From contig JALMGJ010000002.1 in assembly GCA_023362775.1 (NCBI GenBank), positions 37,101,914 through 37,165,913 on the forward strand: 64,000 bases of DNA, written 5' to 3'. Origin of the DNA: Charina bottae. Lineage: Eukaryota > Chordata > Lepidosauria > Squamata > Charinaidae. Position 1 is the stretch's first letter. Each line of letters begins with the position of its first letter. The translations under genes and the position numbers were made by a program. The notes under the pieces were generated by a model. That model made no database searches and was not told where the DNA came from. It saw nothing but the letters and a program-made list of their open reading frames with translations. Shown here in pieces: positions 1-10,249 of this stretch.

Positions 1-4
1 TCAC

Positions 5-931
5 GTTGAATTTTCTCCATCTGGCCATTTCCAGGGCTGATTTGATTCTCTCTTGAGGCCGATCCAAGGAATACGGTTATGGCTGATCAACTTCAGAAAT
101 TCCTTTAAAAGACAGAAGCCGTGCATGTTAGAACCTTGCATTGCTAGATTCCCAGCTGACGTTCTGAATTTCCCACATATACTTAGACTGAAAAGACTAA
201 AACCATCTTCTGAACAGTAGTCTAACCCTAATAAAATATAGCTAGTATTTCCTTTAGCAAACTGGGAGTATGTAATGTCACCTTGCATCTTGTTGACTTT
301 TTTGAGGTAATTTTTAAGCCTTCTGTAGAAGGTAGAAACTTTGATTTTCCTAGAATGGATCTTGGCAATGTGTACAGCTGAACTTCTGCTGTTTTTACTT
401 TTGGGGTCCTGATTCTATCTCTCCCTCTGAAATTCACAGTTTTTCAGCATTTGGGAATAGTTATCAGATGTTTCCAAATTTGTAGGTAGAAAAAATGAAA
501 GAAGCAGATGACAGGGACTTGATTCAATGATGTTTGGATGTCAGCAGAGCTTGCTTTGTGAAACTGGCATTTTTGGGAACCCGGAGAAGGTTTAAAAGGC
601 TTCTGAAGCTTTTGTTCAGAAAGGCATCCAAGTAGATTTTTTTTAGTAGCATCAGGAGAAAGGCCTTTCACTTTTTCATGTTGTAGAACAGTAAGCATCA
701 TCAGTGAAGCAACATTACTTCTAGGAACTGATTTATGGTGACCAAAACCAGTTGCATTTCTCACCGTGGTATCATCTGTAATTTTAGCCAGGGAAGCGTT
801 ATCTGAAATACAGCTGTCCTGGCTCTCCTTTCTGTTCTTTTCCTCTTTTGAAACCTTGTAGCACTCTCCCTGATGTCCAAACCAGTCAGATGGACATTTA
901 ATCACATCCTCTTGGCAGTTTGATAATTTTC
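5..931 (-). CDS. C-type lectin-like receptor, two CTLD exons (partial)
   Basis: Two exons of a type II C-type lectin-like receptor of the CLEC2/KLR/CD69 kind, a class of cell-surface immune receptors. Exon 765-931 has acceptor CTTCTAG and donor GTGAGA. It encodes the start of the lectin fold: CPSDWFGHQGECYKVS, then SQDSC and NASLAKI, with the usual early cysteines. Exon 5-102 (acceptor TTTTAAAG; donor GTGA only just inside the window) encodes FLKLISHN, then the hallmark WIGLKRE and WKWPDG. The two join in phase 0 across a 662-bp intron. The upstream exon enters in phase 1, so cytoplasmic and membrane exons should lie at higher coordinates; I could not place them with confidence. The last CTLD exon is off the left edge. 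No canonical calcium-binding motif is visible, as in the NK-type receptors. The family call is strong, the member is not resolved. Confidence 0.85.
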
Positions 932-1776
932 CTAGAAGAGAGAAAGATGGAAAGAATAGACACTAACTTATCCAGCCCCCTTCTTATGGGAAGGATGGGA
1001 CCATCCTGCTGAATTAGAACCTTTGTTAGTGAGTTCTAGGAAACCCCAACCTGGATAAGAAGAACCAAGTTCTAGCTGCTGTAATGGTTCCGTCCTGTAA
1101 TCCTCAGATTAATGGAGACTGTGGAGCTGAGCAGTGATTTGGACCAAGGAAACCAGATGCAAACCCACCTATTCAGCCATGAATCTCCTTGTGGAATTTT
1201 CCACTAATCTGGTCAACCTAACCCACATCTGGTCCACATACCTCACATTTACTGCTTGTGGCAGGACATGGCTAAATAAAGAAATACATGTTTATTTATT
1301 TTACATTTCAAGATTTGCCTATACTACTGTGAGCTGGCAAAAAGACTCAGATCTTTGCAATTCATCATTCATTGTCCTGCCAAGTCCCTTAAACCACTAT
1401 TTCTGCCCCTCTCAGTAGTGCATTAGGGTCTGGATTCCTTACCCAAGTAGAAAGAGGGACTGTTGCTGAGGATGAGGATGATGAGAATGAGGATGAGGAT
1501 GAGGATGAAGATGCCAAGTCCAATTACAATCTTTTTGTCTTGATGGTAAATTGACACTAATCTCTGTCTTAATGTCCCGTCATGTGCTGCACGACAAAAA
1601 GAAAAGAAACAAGATTAATCAGCATTCATCTGCTGCACCAAAGGAATGGAGAGGGGAAATCTGGATGGATGCTGATGAGCTGAAACCCCCAAATAAAATT
1701 TTACACACATTTCTAAGTTGCTAAGGTTTGCTTGCTTTTCGTTTTTTACTTTTCAAACGTTCTACTCTTGGGCCAA
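932..1776. other. Intergenic or intronic stretch, no gene recognised
   Basis: No coding exon is convincing here. A short GATGAG-type imperfect repeat lies at about 1467-1511. The stretch could be an intron of the lectin gene, whose upstream exons must be on this side. Confidence 0.4.
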
Positions 1777-1778
1777 CT

Positions 1779-1925
1779 AAAATGTCAATCTGAGTCTGAT
1801 GGAAATAAACTGAGATACAGTGTTCTCATCGAGCAAATAAAACCGCCTACGAGTTCTTGCCCTTAATCTTTCCCTAAGGAACTGGAACTCATTAATCATC
1901 TCCTTCTCTGTCTTTGGTGGGTTTC
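1779..1925 (-). pseudogene. Possible TRIM-type coiled-coil remnant
   Basis: The minus strand reads EKEMINEFQFLRERLRARTR and then RRFYLLDE. This resembles the helical exon of TRIM/B30.2 proteins (a pattern like EFxxLRxxLxxxExxxLxxLxE). It then runs into a stop, and no RING, B-box or SPRY exon is nearby. TRIM genes are common in vertebrate MHC regions, which makes a remnant plausible, but the match is short and could be chance. Confidence 0.3.
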
Positions 1926-2005
1926 CAACACGGGCCGATAACTTTAGCTGACGGGTGGACGCTTTTGGAATTTCTAGAGCATGCTGTGGGCACTCTCTCA
2001 AAATG

Positions 2006-2668
2006 TGGAGTCCTTGGTGCTCTCTGAGCCTTGTTGTTTCCTTTCAGAAGTGTCATTGCCAGAATAGGCAACATCTTCAGTGCGAGTGCAACTTTCTCAA
2101 AAAGTGCCTGACCATTCAACCCACTACAGCACAACCAACACAAGCTATGAAAAGGATAACACTGCCATACATCAGAAACTTCTCGGAAACTACCAACAGA
2201 CTATTACAACCACACGGCATCACCGTAGCACACAAGCCCACCAAAGGCCTCCAGAACATCTTAAGGAAACCAAAAGACCCAGTAGCCCAAGAAGGAAAAA
2301 CAAGAGTCATCTATAACAGACAGTGTAAGGACTGTAGCAGCCACTATGTAGGACAGACAGGCAGAAGACTAGCAGAGCGCATCCACGAACACCAACTAGC
2401 AGTCAGAAGACACGATGAAAACTCCCTAATCTCACAACACATGGACAGACATAACCATACTTTCAACTGGGAAACTCTGAGCATCCTAGACCAAGCCAAA
2501 TCCAAGAACGCTAGGGAATTCCTGGAAGCTTGGCACTCAGACAAGAAAAAGCTCGCACTGAAGATGTTGCTTAGTCTGGCAATAAAACGTCTGCAAGAAA
2601 ACAAGGCTCAGAGATTACCAAGGACTCCCCAGTTCAACCCTGAGCTACAAATACTCTCTTTGATTGGT
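2006..2668 (+). mobile_element. Penelope-like retroelement, truncated, with inverted 5' piece
   Basis: The plus strand encodes the C-terminal part of a Penelope-like polyprotein: a linker (AMKRITLPYIRN) and then a GIY-YIG endonuclease with VIYNRQCKDC, HYVGQTGRRL, ERIHEHQ and the HxxxHxF region HMDRHNHTF. The reverse transcriptase is missing. The first ~75 bp (2006-2082) are an inverted copy of the element's own 3' region. Flanks carry a perfect 14-bp duplication, actctctcaaaatg, at 1992-2005 and 2669-2682, so this is one insertion event. The 3' region holds a hammerhead-like CTGAAGA core at 2558-2564, whose GAAA part has decayed. Confidence 0.85.
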
Positions 2669-2682
2669 ACTCTCTCAAAATG

Positions 2683-3469
2683 GCTGCAAAGGAGGTTCCT
2701 CCCCTTCAGTAAAGGTCTGCCATGATGGTGTGGCCAATCCCAAAACAGCACTGAGACTCCCTCCTCCCCTCCCTCCCCCCCTCCCCCCCAATCCACTCTT
2801 CTACACCATCTTGGCTTCATCTCTTCTTGGGCAAATGGGCCACTGCCTGACAAAGCTCCAGGCTGCAGCCCCCGGCCATTGATTTTGTTTGCTTGCTTGC
2901 TTTTCTAAGAAGGCCTGCAGGGCCTCCCCGGCGTCCATGATCCATCCAGAGGCATTCTGGTAAATAAAGGTGATGTTCCAGACTGTGTTTGTGCTTCTTA
3001 TGTTTCTCCTGATTTCATTAAAGGAGGTTGAAATGAGAAATAAAGTCAGGTGAGGCAGGGAACAAAGTTTTGGGGGTAAAACTGGCCTACGACATTCAAC
3101 TGCCTGAGATAAACCACCAACGGTCCCTGGAACAAGTCCATCCTCCCTCTTCTCCTTTCTGGAGCCTCCTGGACAAGGAAGATGCCCAGAGGGGCCACAC
3201 GAATATCTGTATTCTTGCATGTTCAGAGCTGACTTCCCGCCCTCCCATCCTGTGACTCGTACATTTTATGTAAATGACATGTTAAATCATACTATGATTG
3301 CTCCCCATCTATGTATTCATGTTCTCGTTCTGTCTCATTACAACTCAGCAGCAGCTTTTGGAAGTCCAGTACATGTTTTGGATTGCTCCGTGTGCTCTGG
3401 TGGCCTTGGCTTGGACACTTCAGTCCCTCCTTTGGGTTCCTAGCTTCCAGATCTTGATATTGTTATTAC
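2683..3469. other. No gene recognised
   Basis: C-rich tract at about 2757-2792, otherwise unremarkable. A minus-strand open frame at 2801-3220 has no recognisable domain. I see no exon with good splice signals and a family match. Confidence 0.35.
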
Positions 3470-3628
3470 CTTTTTCTTGCTCCTGTCCAAAGGCATGTCC
3501 ACTGCTGCCAACAGCATGTCCGTTGGTGGGAGAGGCCTGCAGATTTTGCCGCTCCTCATCAAACTGATATTCCATCTCTGAGCCTTCCTCAGTTACATCC
3601 ATATTCAGTATTCCTGGATTTGTCTGAC
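3470..3628 (-). CDS. Possible internal exon, acidic peptide (uncertain)
   Basis: A 159-bp minus-strand block is open in one frame and bounded by a plausible acceptor (TTTTTAATTCCAG) and donor (AAAAAG then GTAATAAC), symmetric phase 1-1. It encodes an acidic segment containing MDVTEEGSEMEYQFDEE and then a Gly/His/Ser-rich stretch. No family is recognised. It could be a cytoplasmic-tail exon of the lectin gene downstream on the same strand, or chance. Confidence 0.25.
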
Positions 3629-3744
3629 CTGGAATTAAAAATGGGGCTGTCACATGAAGGAAGGCCAAGGTGTTTAGAGAAGCTGGCAAACTAGAGCTAA
3701 TTTCAAGGAAACTCTTTCAATATATATAGGACACAGCCTTTAAA

Positions 3745-4387
3745 AAAGTGTGCAGCAGAAAATAATTTGTAATGCAAAGTTTTTATTGTGGAGTCCTTGG
3801 AAAGTTGGAAGCATTTCCATACATTTTAGCTAGCTTTTGTGGGGTCATATACCATCTGTACATCATCTTATAGAAATTTTCCTTCAAATTATAACACAAA
3901 GTAAATTTTAATCCTTTAATCCACATGTCTTCCCATTGTTCATTTGAATATTATGACCAATATTTTTTGCCCATTTGATCATGCAGTCTTTAACTTGTTC
4001 CTCTACCATTTCACCTTTTAACAATAATTTATACATTTTAGCAATTAAATGGTCATCTGTCTCACATAATTGTATCTCAAATTCCAATTTGGTTTGTTCA
4101 AATTCAAGTTCTTTTTTGTCTGATTTAAATTTTTCTACAAGTTGCATGTATGAAAGCCATTGAAAAGCATATCCTTCTGAGGTCAACTCTTCTTTTGATT
4201 TAGTTTTATATTGTCCTTGTTCTTTTTTAAAAAAATCTTTATAAGTCAGCCATTTATCTTTAACTCTTACTTCTGTTCTATGAAATGCTTCTTGTGTGGA
4301 AATCCATAAAGGTCTTTTATAACATAAAGTTAATTTATATTTATTCCAAATTCTTAACAAAGATCTTCTGATATAATGATTTTTAAA
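3745..4387 (-). mobile_element. L1 LINE fragment (end of ORF2)
   Basis: The minus strand encodes a piece typical of the C-terminal region of vertebrate L1 ORF2, after the reverse transcriptase: RPLWISTQEAFHRTE, WLTYKDFF, then a glutamate- and lysine-rich segment and DCMIKWAKNIGHNIQM. The frame is open and continues without a stop from the adjoining Tc1 transposase. The 5' part of the LINE is absent, as in most L1 copies. Confidence 0.7.
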
Positions 4388-5454
4388 GTCTTCATTGAGG
4401 ATATCTCTGTACTTTGCTCCATTCAGCTTTCCCTCAACCCTGACCAGTCTCCCAGTCCCTGCTGCTGAACAACACCCCCACAGCATGATGCTGCCACCAC
4501 CACGCTTCACTGTTGGGATGGTATTGGGCAGGTGATGAGCGGTGCCTGGTTTCCTCCAGACATAACATTTAGAATTGAGGCCAAACAGTTCAAACTTGGT
4601 TTCATCAGACCAGAGAATCTTGTTCCTCACAGTCTGAGGGTCCTTCAGGTGCTTTTTTGCAAACTCCAAGCGGGCTTTCATGTGTTTTGCACTGAGGAGA
4701 GGCTTCCGTCTAGCCACTCTGCCATAAAGCCCAGATCGGTGGAGGGCTGCAGTGATGGCTGTCCTTCTGGAACTTTGTCCCATCTCCACACAGGCTCTCT
4801 GGAGCTCAGTCAGAGTGACCATCGGGTTCTTGGTCACCTCTCTTACTAAGGCTTTTCTCCCCCGATTGCTCAGTTTGGCCGGGCGACCAGCTCTTGGAAG
4901 GGTCCTGGCTGTGCCAAACTCCTTCCATTTGAGAATTAAGGCGGCCACTGTGCTCTTGGGAACCTTCAGTGCAGCAGAAATTTTTTTGTAGCCGTCCCCA
5001 TATCTGTGCCTTGCAATAATCCCGTCTCTGAGCTCTGCAGGCAGTTCCTTTGACCTCATGGCTTTTGCTCTGATACAGCATACACTGTCCGCTGTGAGGC
5101 CTTCTATAGAGAGGTGTGTGCCTTTCCAAATCATGTCCAATTTGATTTACCACAGGTGGACTCCAATCAAGGTGCAGGAACAGCTCAGCAATGATCAAGA
5201 GAAATGGGAGGCACTTGAGCTAAATTTCAAGTGTTGTTGCAAAGGGTCTGAATACTTAGTACATGCGGTATTTCAGTTTCTCCTTTTTGATAAATTTACA
5301 GACATTTCTGAAATTCTGTTTTCACTTTGTCATTACGGGGTACTGAGTGGAGATTACTGTGACGAAACATGAATTTGAACGATTGTAGTATCAGGCTGCA
5401 ACATAACAAAATTGAAAAAAGTGAAGGGGGTCTGAATACTTTCCGAATGCACTG
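4388..5454 (-). mobile_element. Tc1-type DNA transposon, 5' part with transposase N-terminus
   Basis: The outer terminus (tattcagaccccc just inside, ending CACTG at 5450-5454 next to TA) has the form of the well-known teleost Tc1 family. The minus-strand transposase starts at ATG 5059 (MRSKELPAEL). It shows the paired-like helix-turn-helix (YKKISAALKVPKSTVAALI), a GRP-type linker (RAGRPAKLS) and the first catalytic Asp in ILWSDETKFELFG. The frame leaves Tc1 after YRDILNEDF, so the second Asp and the final Glu of the DD34E triad and the other terminus are gone. The protein cannot be an active transposase. Confidence 0.85.
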
Positions 5455-5456
5455 TA

Positions 5457-6686
5457 TCTGGTATATCTACTGATGGTGCCCCGGCGATGGTTGGTAAAAG
5501 TGAGGGACTTACAAAATTGATAGAAGACGATGCAAGTGCCGCCGGCAACTCACGTTTGATGAAGTATCACAGCATTCTACAGTACGTCAAGAAAATTATG
5601 CGCAAAAGCTTTAAAAATGGATAATGTCATGCAAATTGTCATCAAAGCAGTGAATTTCATAAGGGCCAAGGGATTGAATCATCACCAATTCCAGGAGTTT
5701 CTTAAAAGTATGGATGCTGATTATGGGGACATCATTTACTTTTCTGAAGTAAGGTGGCTAAGTCGGGGTAAAATCCTGAAAAGATTTTATGATTTGCAAA
5801 ATGAAATCAAGTCGTTTATGGAATCAAAAAGAAAATTTGTGCCAGAGCTTGAAGCTGAAAAATGGCTCACAGATTTAGCATTTTTGGTGGATTTGACCGC
5901 TCATTTAAATGAGTTAAACATGCGTCTTCAAGGTGAAAACCAACTTATCACTGCAATGTTTCAAACCATAACAGCGTTTGAAATGAAACTTAAAGTATGG
6001 CAAGCTCAAGTTATGGAAAATAATTTCATACATTTTAATACGTTGGCTAAACACAGTCCTGTGAACAGCAAGAAATATGGAGCCTTGCTTTTCAGTTTGA
6101 TACAGGAATTTGAGAACAGGTTTCAAGATTTCTGGAAAAATCATCAATATTTTGGTATATTTTTGACTCCATTTTCAGTCAACATAACTACATTACCTCC
6201 GAATTTTCAAATGGAATGCAGAGTTGCAATCAGACATTCAACTCAAAGAAAAAATTGATCATGTCTCTCTACTGGACTTTTATAAGCCCTATCTTCCCAG
6301 GGGAAAATATCCCTCGCTTCACAATCACGCCTTATTCATGACATCGCTTTTTGGCAGCACATACATTTGTGAGTAACTACGTATTTTCAAGGATGAAGCA
6401 CACAAAGAGTAAAATTAGAATTAAAATTTCTGAGAGCACCTTGAGAGCTCACTGAGAATTGCAACCACTTTCATCGAACCAGTCACTGATGCATTAGTTT
6501 CACAAAAACAAGGTCAAACATCCCACTAGTTTTATGTTGCCCTCTTTTTTTAATTTTTATAATAAAAAATAAATGAAGTTTTATTACTTATATACATTAA
6601 CTGTATTATATGTTTTATGTGTGGCCCAAGACAATTCCTCTTCACTCATTGGGGCTTAAGGGAAGCCAAAAGGTTGGACACCCGTG
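5457..6686 (+). mobile_element. hAT transposon remnant with transposase fragment
   Basis: The plus strand begins inside a hAT transposase (STDGAPAMVGKSEGLTKL), continues as an open frame 5617-6258 with EVRWLSRGKILKRFYDL and a helical region like that of the hAT-derived GTF2IRD2 and ZBED-type proteins, then reaches the dimerisation region with several stops (around 6250-6520). The right terminus, ending ggttggacacccgtg at 6686, matches the usual hAT terminal form. The left half is missing; the break coincides with the Tc1 terminus. Confidence 0.75.
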
Positions 6687-7070
6687 TTCTAACTCTTTTG
6701 GGGTGCTTGAACCATTTTTTTTCTCATGCTTTTAACTCTTTCCCAGTGGTGCAGACAGGAAATTAGAGGTTCTGCGGTTTGCTGCTACACAATTACAGAG
6801 TACTGTACAAATGAATCCTGCTGGGCATGTGCAGGGGACTCGACCTACCAGCCATATCTGCAATTAAAAGCTCTCGTGCAGCGAGCACCCCCCAAGGGTT
6901 CCATGAATGAAAAGTTCATGGATTTTCGGGAAGGGTTTCTCTCTTATCCTTTCTGTATCCTTTCTGGCCTAAGCAAACTTAGCAAAAACTGACACCAGAA
7001 ACAGCACCTGGTCTTCCTGAACCCGTCCTGCGGGCAAGGCAATACTTTTCTCCCCCCAGAAGTGTTTACT
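6687..7070. other. No gene recognised
   Basis: Unique-looking sequence between the hAT end and a SINE; no domain or RNA gene is visible. Confidence 0.35.
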
Positions 7071-7300
7071 TTGGGTGCCTTCGAGTCAGTCGTGACTCCT
7101 GGGGAGATGCCTGAATTAGTCCCTGGAGTTTTCTCAGCAAGGTTTTCGGACCTGGTTTGACCCCGCAGCTGAGGGAGGGGGACTGGCCCAGCGTCACCCA
7201 GCCGGCTTCGTGCCTCAGGCGGGTCACGCACTTTCGCACTCATGGTCTCGAAGTTTCTAGCCTGGTGGTGCCTTAACCGCTACACCTAAGCGGCTCTGTT
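7071..7300 (-). repeat. tRNA-derived SINE (squamate family with GGTCTAGTGGTTAAGGC head)
   Basis: Read on the minus strand it has the tRNA-like head (here diverged: TGTAGCGGTTAAGGC), the conserved core AAGCCGGCTGGGTGACGCT, and the 3' part GAGTCACGACTGACTCGAAG. Several better copies lie in the window. Confidence 0.7.
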
Positions 7301-7349
7301 CTTAGTCATAGGGAATACTATCAATCAAAGCACTTTAAATTTCTTACTT

Positions 7350-7800
7350 TTCCCCGGTGGTGCAGCACGTAGTATCTCCCTCGCCCTTGGAGGGAAAGGC
7401 AGGAAGAAGCCGGGAATATGTGAAAGGAGAAAACGGGGTTTCTGCTCGCTCTGCCGCTCTACCAATCCCGGGGAGCAGAGAAGACCCTCTTCTCAGGGCG
7501 AGGACGCTACTGTTCAAAATTAAAAAAAGAAAAAGAAAAACCAAATCGCGAAGCCAACTCCTTGTCCCGAGAGCAGGTGGCGAGGCGAGGCGAAGCAGCA
7601 CCCCAGGTTTCTTCCGAACTCTTCTGATTCGTTTGATGTCGGTGTTGCCAGTGGCCCAAAAGTTTTATAGCAAAACGCGCCCTTAAAAGTGCCCAAAAGT
7701 AGCCCCAAAAACCGGCAACCCGCGAATGCTCAAAACTTTCCGCAACAAGCGCAGGCGCTTGCAAGGGGGCGGGAGTGCAGCGGCGGACACGCCCTAAATG
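7350..7800. promoter_or_regulatory. CpG-rich block of unknown role
   Basis: CpG is much denser here than in the surroundings (for example GGCGAGGCGAGGCGAAGC and GGGGGCGGGAGTGCAGCGGC). A promoter-associated CpG island is possible, but no adjacent gene was recognised on either strand. Confidence 0.3.
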
Positions 7801-8191
7801 GCAAGTCAGCTGACTGAGAGTTGGAGCTTGGCCAATTTAAATAAGGAATGTAAAATGACTAACTCAGCAGCACACGTCTTTTTAAGCTCCTGCCCTTTGT
7901 AGGCAGAAAACTCTTAATAGAAACCAAGAATTACAAAATCCCGATGTAATACCAGAGGCTGAGGAGCCTGTAACTCTTAAAACAAGTATCAATACTACAC
8001 AGAAACAAGTGGAATTAACTAAAGCAAAAATTATTACAGTGGCCCAAAGTCACAGCAACCTTTAGAAATTTCCAACCTTGGTTCTGTAGAAGATGGGGAT
8101 ATAGATGGAGCCCACTTGGGTCATAAAGAGGGCTTGTCTAGAGCAGTGGTCGGCAAACTCATTAGTACCAATCGAAGAGAATATTTGTAGC

Positions 8192-10195
8192 TCAGGGTTG
8201 AATGTTGTTAACCTCTATGTGTCTGTTGATGGCTGCTTTGTCTGAGTGCCAAGCTTCTAGGAATTCTCTAGCATTTTTGGATTTGGCCTGGTCTAATATG
8301 CTCACAGTTTCCCAGTTGAAAGTATGGTTATGTCTGTCCATGTGTTGTGAGATTAAGGAGTTTTCATCATGTCTTCTGACTGCTAGTTGGTGTTCGTGGA
8401 TGCGTTCTGCTAGTCTTCTGTCAGTCTGTCCTACATAGTGGCTGTTACAGTCCTTGCACTGTATGTTGTAGATAACTCCTGTTTTTTCTTCTTGGGCTAC
8501 TGGGTCTTTTGGTTTACTTACAATGTTCTGAAGGGTTTTGGTTGGTTTGTGTGCTACAGTGATGCCGTGTGGATGTAACAGTCTATTAGTAGTTTCTGAG
8601 ATGTTTCTGATGTATGGCAGTGTAATCCTTTTCATAGCTTCTGTTGGTTTTGCTGTGGTGGGTTGAGTGGTCAGGCACTTTTTGATAAAGTTGTGTGGAT
8701 ATCCATTTTGCTGGAAGATGCTATATAAGTGGTCTGTTTCCTTTTTCTGGTGTTCTGGGTTGCTGCAGTGTGTTTGTGCTCGTCTGAATAGTGTTCTTAC
8801 ACAGCTCCTCTTGTGTGAGGTTGGGTTATTGCTTTGATAGTGGAGCACTTGGTTAGTGTGGGTAGATTTCCGGTAGACTTGTGTTTCTAGAATGCCATCA
8901 TTTCCTCTACTGATGAGGATGTCCAAGAAGGGTAGTGTGTTGTTGTTTTCTTCTTCCCTTGTGAATTTTATTCCTTTGAAGATGTTGTTGATGGCTTCAT
9001 GTGTTTCCTCCAGTTGATCCTTTTTTATTATGACGAAGGTGTCATCTACATACCGGATCCATACTTTGGGTTGTATGTGTGGGAGTGCTATCCTTTCTAG
9101 ACGTTGCATTACTATCTCTGCTATGAGTCCTGAGAGTGGTGATCCCATAGGTGTTCCTTTGATTTGTTGGAACATTTGTCCATCAAACTGAAAGTAGGTG
9201 GTGAGGCAGAGGTTGATGAGGTCCATGATTCTGGGTATTTTGATCTTGGTGTATCTTGTTAGGTCGGGTGTGTTACGTAGAACTGCTGCCATGGATTCAA
9301 TCGCTAGTGCTTGGTCTATGGATGTAAAGAGTGCAGTGACATCGAATGACACCATAATTTCATCTTCATCTATTTTTATGTCTTTGATTTTCTGGAGGCA
9401 CTGTAGTGGGGAATTGATAGAGTATTCACTCTCCTCTGTGAGATGCCCAAGTTTTCTTGTAAGTTCTTTAGCTATGTTGTATGTGGGGGTGCCTGGTAAT
9501 GATACAATTGGACGGAGTGGTATGTCAGGCTTGTGTATTTTGGGGCGTCCATAGAAGCGTGGGATGATAGGTCCACTGCTTTTCATCCGCCTCTGTTCTT
9601 CTTTACTGATTTGACCTTTCTTGGTTAGGTCGTTGAGGATTCTTTTGACCTGGCTGTCAAGTTTCTGTATCGGATTGGAGTTTACTGGGGTGTAGGTTTC
9701 TTTGTCCTCCAGTAAATCTTTGGCTTTTTGTATATATTGTGATCTGTCCATAATGACAGTGGTGCGGCCTTTGTCTGCTGGGAGGATGATGATACTTTGG
9801 TCCATCTTTAGGTTTTTGAGGGCTACTCTGTCTTCTGCTTTCAGTTGGTTCTGTTTCCATGTCCTTCTGGTTTGTGGTATGATTATTTGTCTTACATTCT
9901 CTTGGATTTCTGTAGTAAGTCCTGTAGTTTTCATTGCTGCTTCAAAAGCTGCAAAGAATTCTAATTTATTTGCATCCTCTGTGTTATAATTGAGGCCTCT
10001 CTGCAAGATACTGTGTTCTGTAGTGGATAATGGGCGGCTGGACATGTTGACCACCCATTCCTGTTCCTGTACTTCTTTGTTTCTGGGGTTTAATTTAAGT
10101 AGTTTAGTTTGAAGTTTAGCTTTCCTTTTTTCTGCTTGTCTCAGAGCTGTGGTCTTGATTGTAGTAGTCAGCCTGTTGATATGTTCAGGAGTCAT
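8192..10195 (-). CDS. Penelope-like reverse transcriptase / GIY-YIG endonuclease
   Basis: An uninterrupted 667-residue frame that would copy the element's RNA into a nicked target. RT landmarks: YGRPKIHKP (215-223), the Asp motif VSFDVTALFTSI (282-293), GTPMGSPLSG (347-356) and the catalytic RYVDDTFV (381-388; Asp 384 and 385). A basic linker follows, then the GIY-YIG nuclease: GVIYNIQCKDC (573-583), HYVGQTDRRL (586-595), the Glu in AERIHEHQ (596-603) and HMDRHNHTF (618-626). The frame is open upstream of ATG 10195 for about 18 codons to a TAG at the inverted junction, so the true N-terminus may be cut. It ends HIEVNNIQP, where a related piece in this window reads on past HIEVN, so the C-terminus is altered by deletion. 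No frame-breaking mutation is seen, so the copy looks young. Confidence 0.9.
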   Translation of the reverse strand: MTPEHINRLTTTIKTTALRQAEKRKAKLQTKLLKLNPRNKEVQEQEWVVNMSSRPLSTTEHSILQRGLNYNTEDANKLEFFAAFEAAMKTTGLTTEIQENVRQIIIPQTRRTWKQNQLKAEDRVALKNLKMDQSIIILPADKGRTTVIMDRSQYIQKAKDLLEDKETYTPVNSNPIQKLDSQVKRILNDLTKKGQISKEEQRRMKSSGPIIPRFYGRPKIHKPDIPLRPIVSLPGTPTYNIAKELTRKLGHLTEESEYSINSPLQCLQKIKDIKIDEDEIMVSFDVTALFTSIDQALAIESMAAVLRNTPDLTRYTKIKIPRIMDLINLCLTTYFQFDGQMFQQIKGTPMGSPLSGLIAEIVMQRLERIALPHIQPKVWIRYVDDTFVIIKKDQLEETHEAINNIFKGIKFTREEENNNTLPFLDILISRGNDGILETQVYRKSTHTNQVLHYQSNNPTSHKRSCVRTLFRRAQTHCSNPEHQKKETDHLYSIFQQNGYPHNFIKKCLTTQPTTAKPTEAMKRITLPYIRNISETTNRLLHPHGITVAHKPTKTLQNIVSKPKDPVAQEEKTGVIYNIQCKDCNSHYVGQTDRRLAERIHEHQLAVRRHDENSLISQHMDRHNHTFNWETVSILDQAKSKNAREFLEAWHSDKAAINRHIEVNNIQP

Positions 10196-10249
10196 AGTCT
10201 GTTCTAGTTGTTCTTTGAGGTTGTCTATAGTGTGTTGATATTTCTCCTA

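Noticed and set aside
3298..3440. Plus-strand hydrophobic stretch MFWIAPCALVALAWTLQSLL as a membrane exon
   Set aside because: It is on the opposite strand to the lectin gene, is followed by a stop, and has no supporting neighbours.
5456..5456. Whether the Tc1 inserted into the hAT element
   Set aside because: The left half of the hAT is not found on the other side of the Tc1/L1 block, so simple nesting is not supported.
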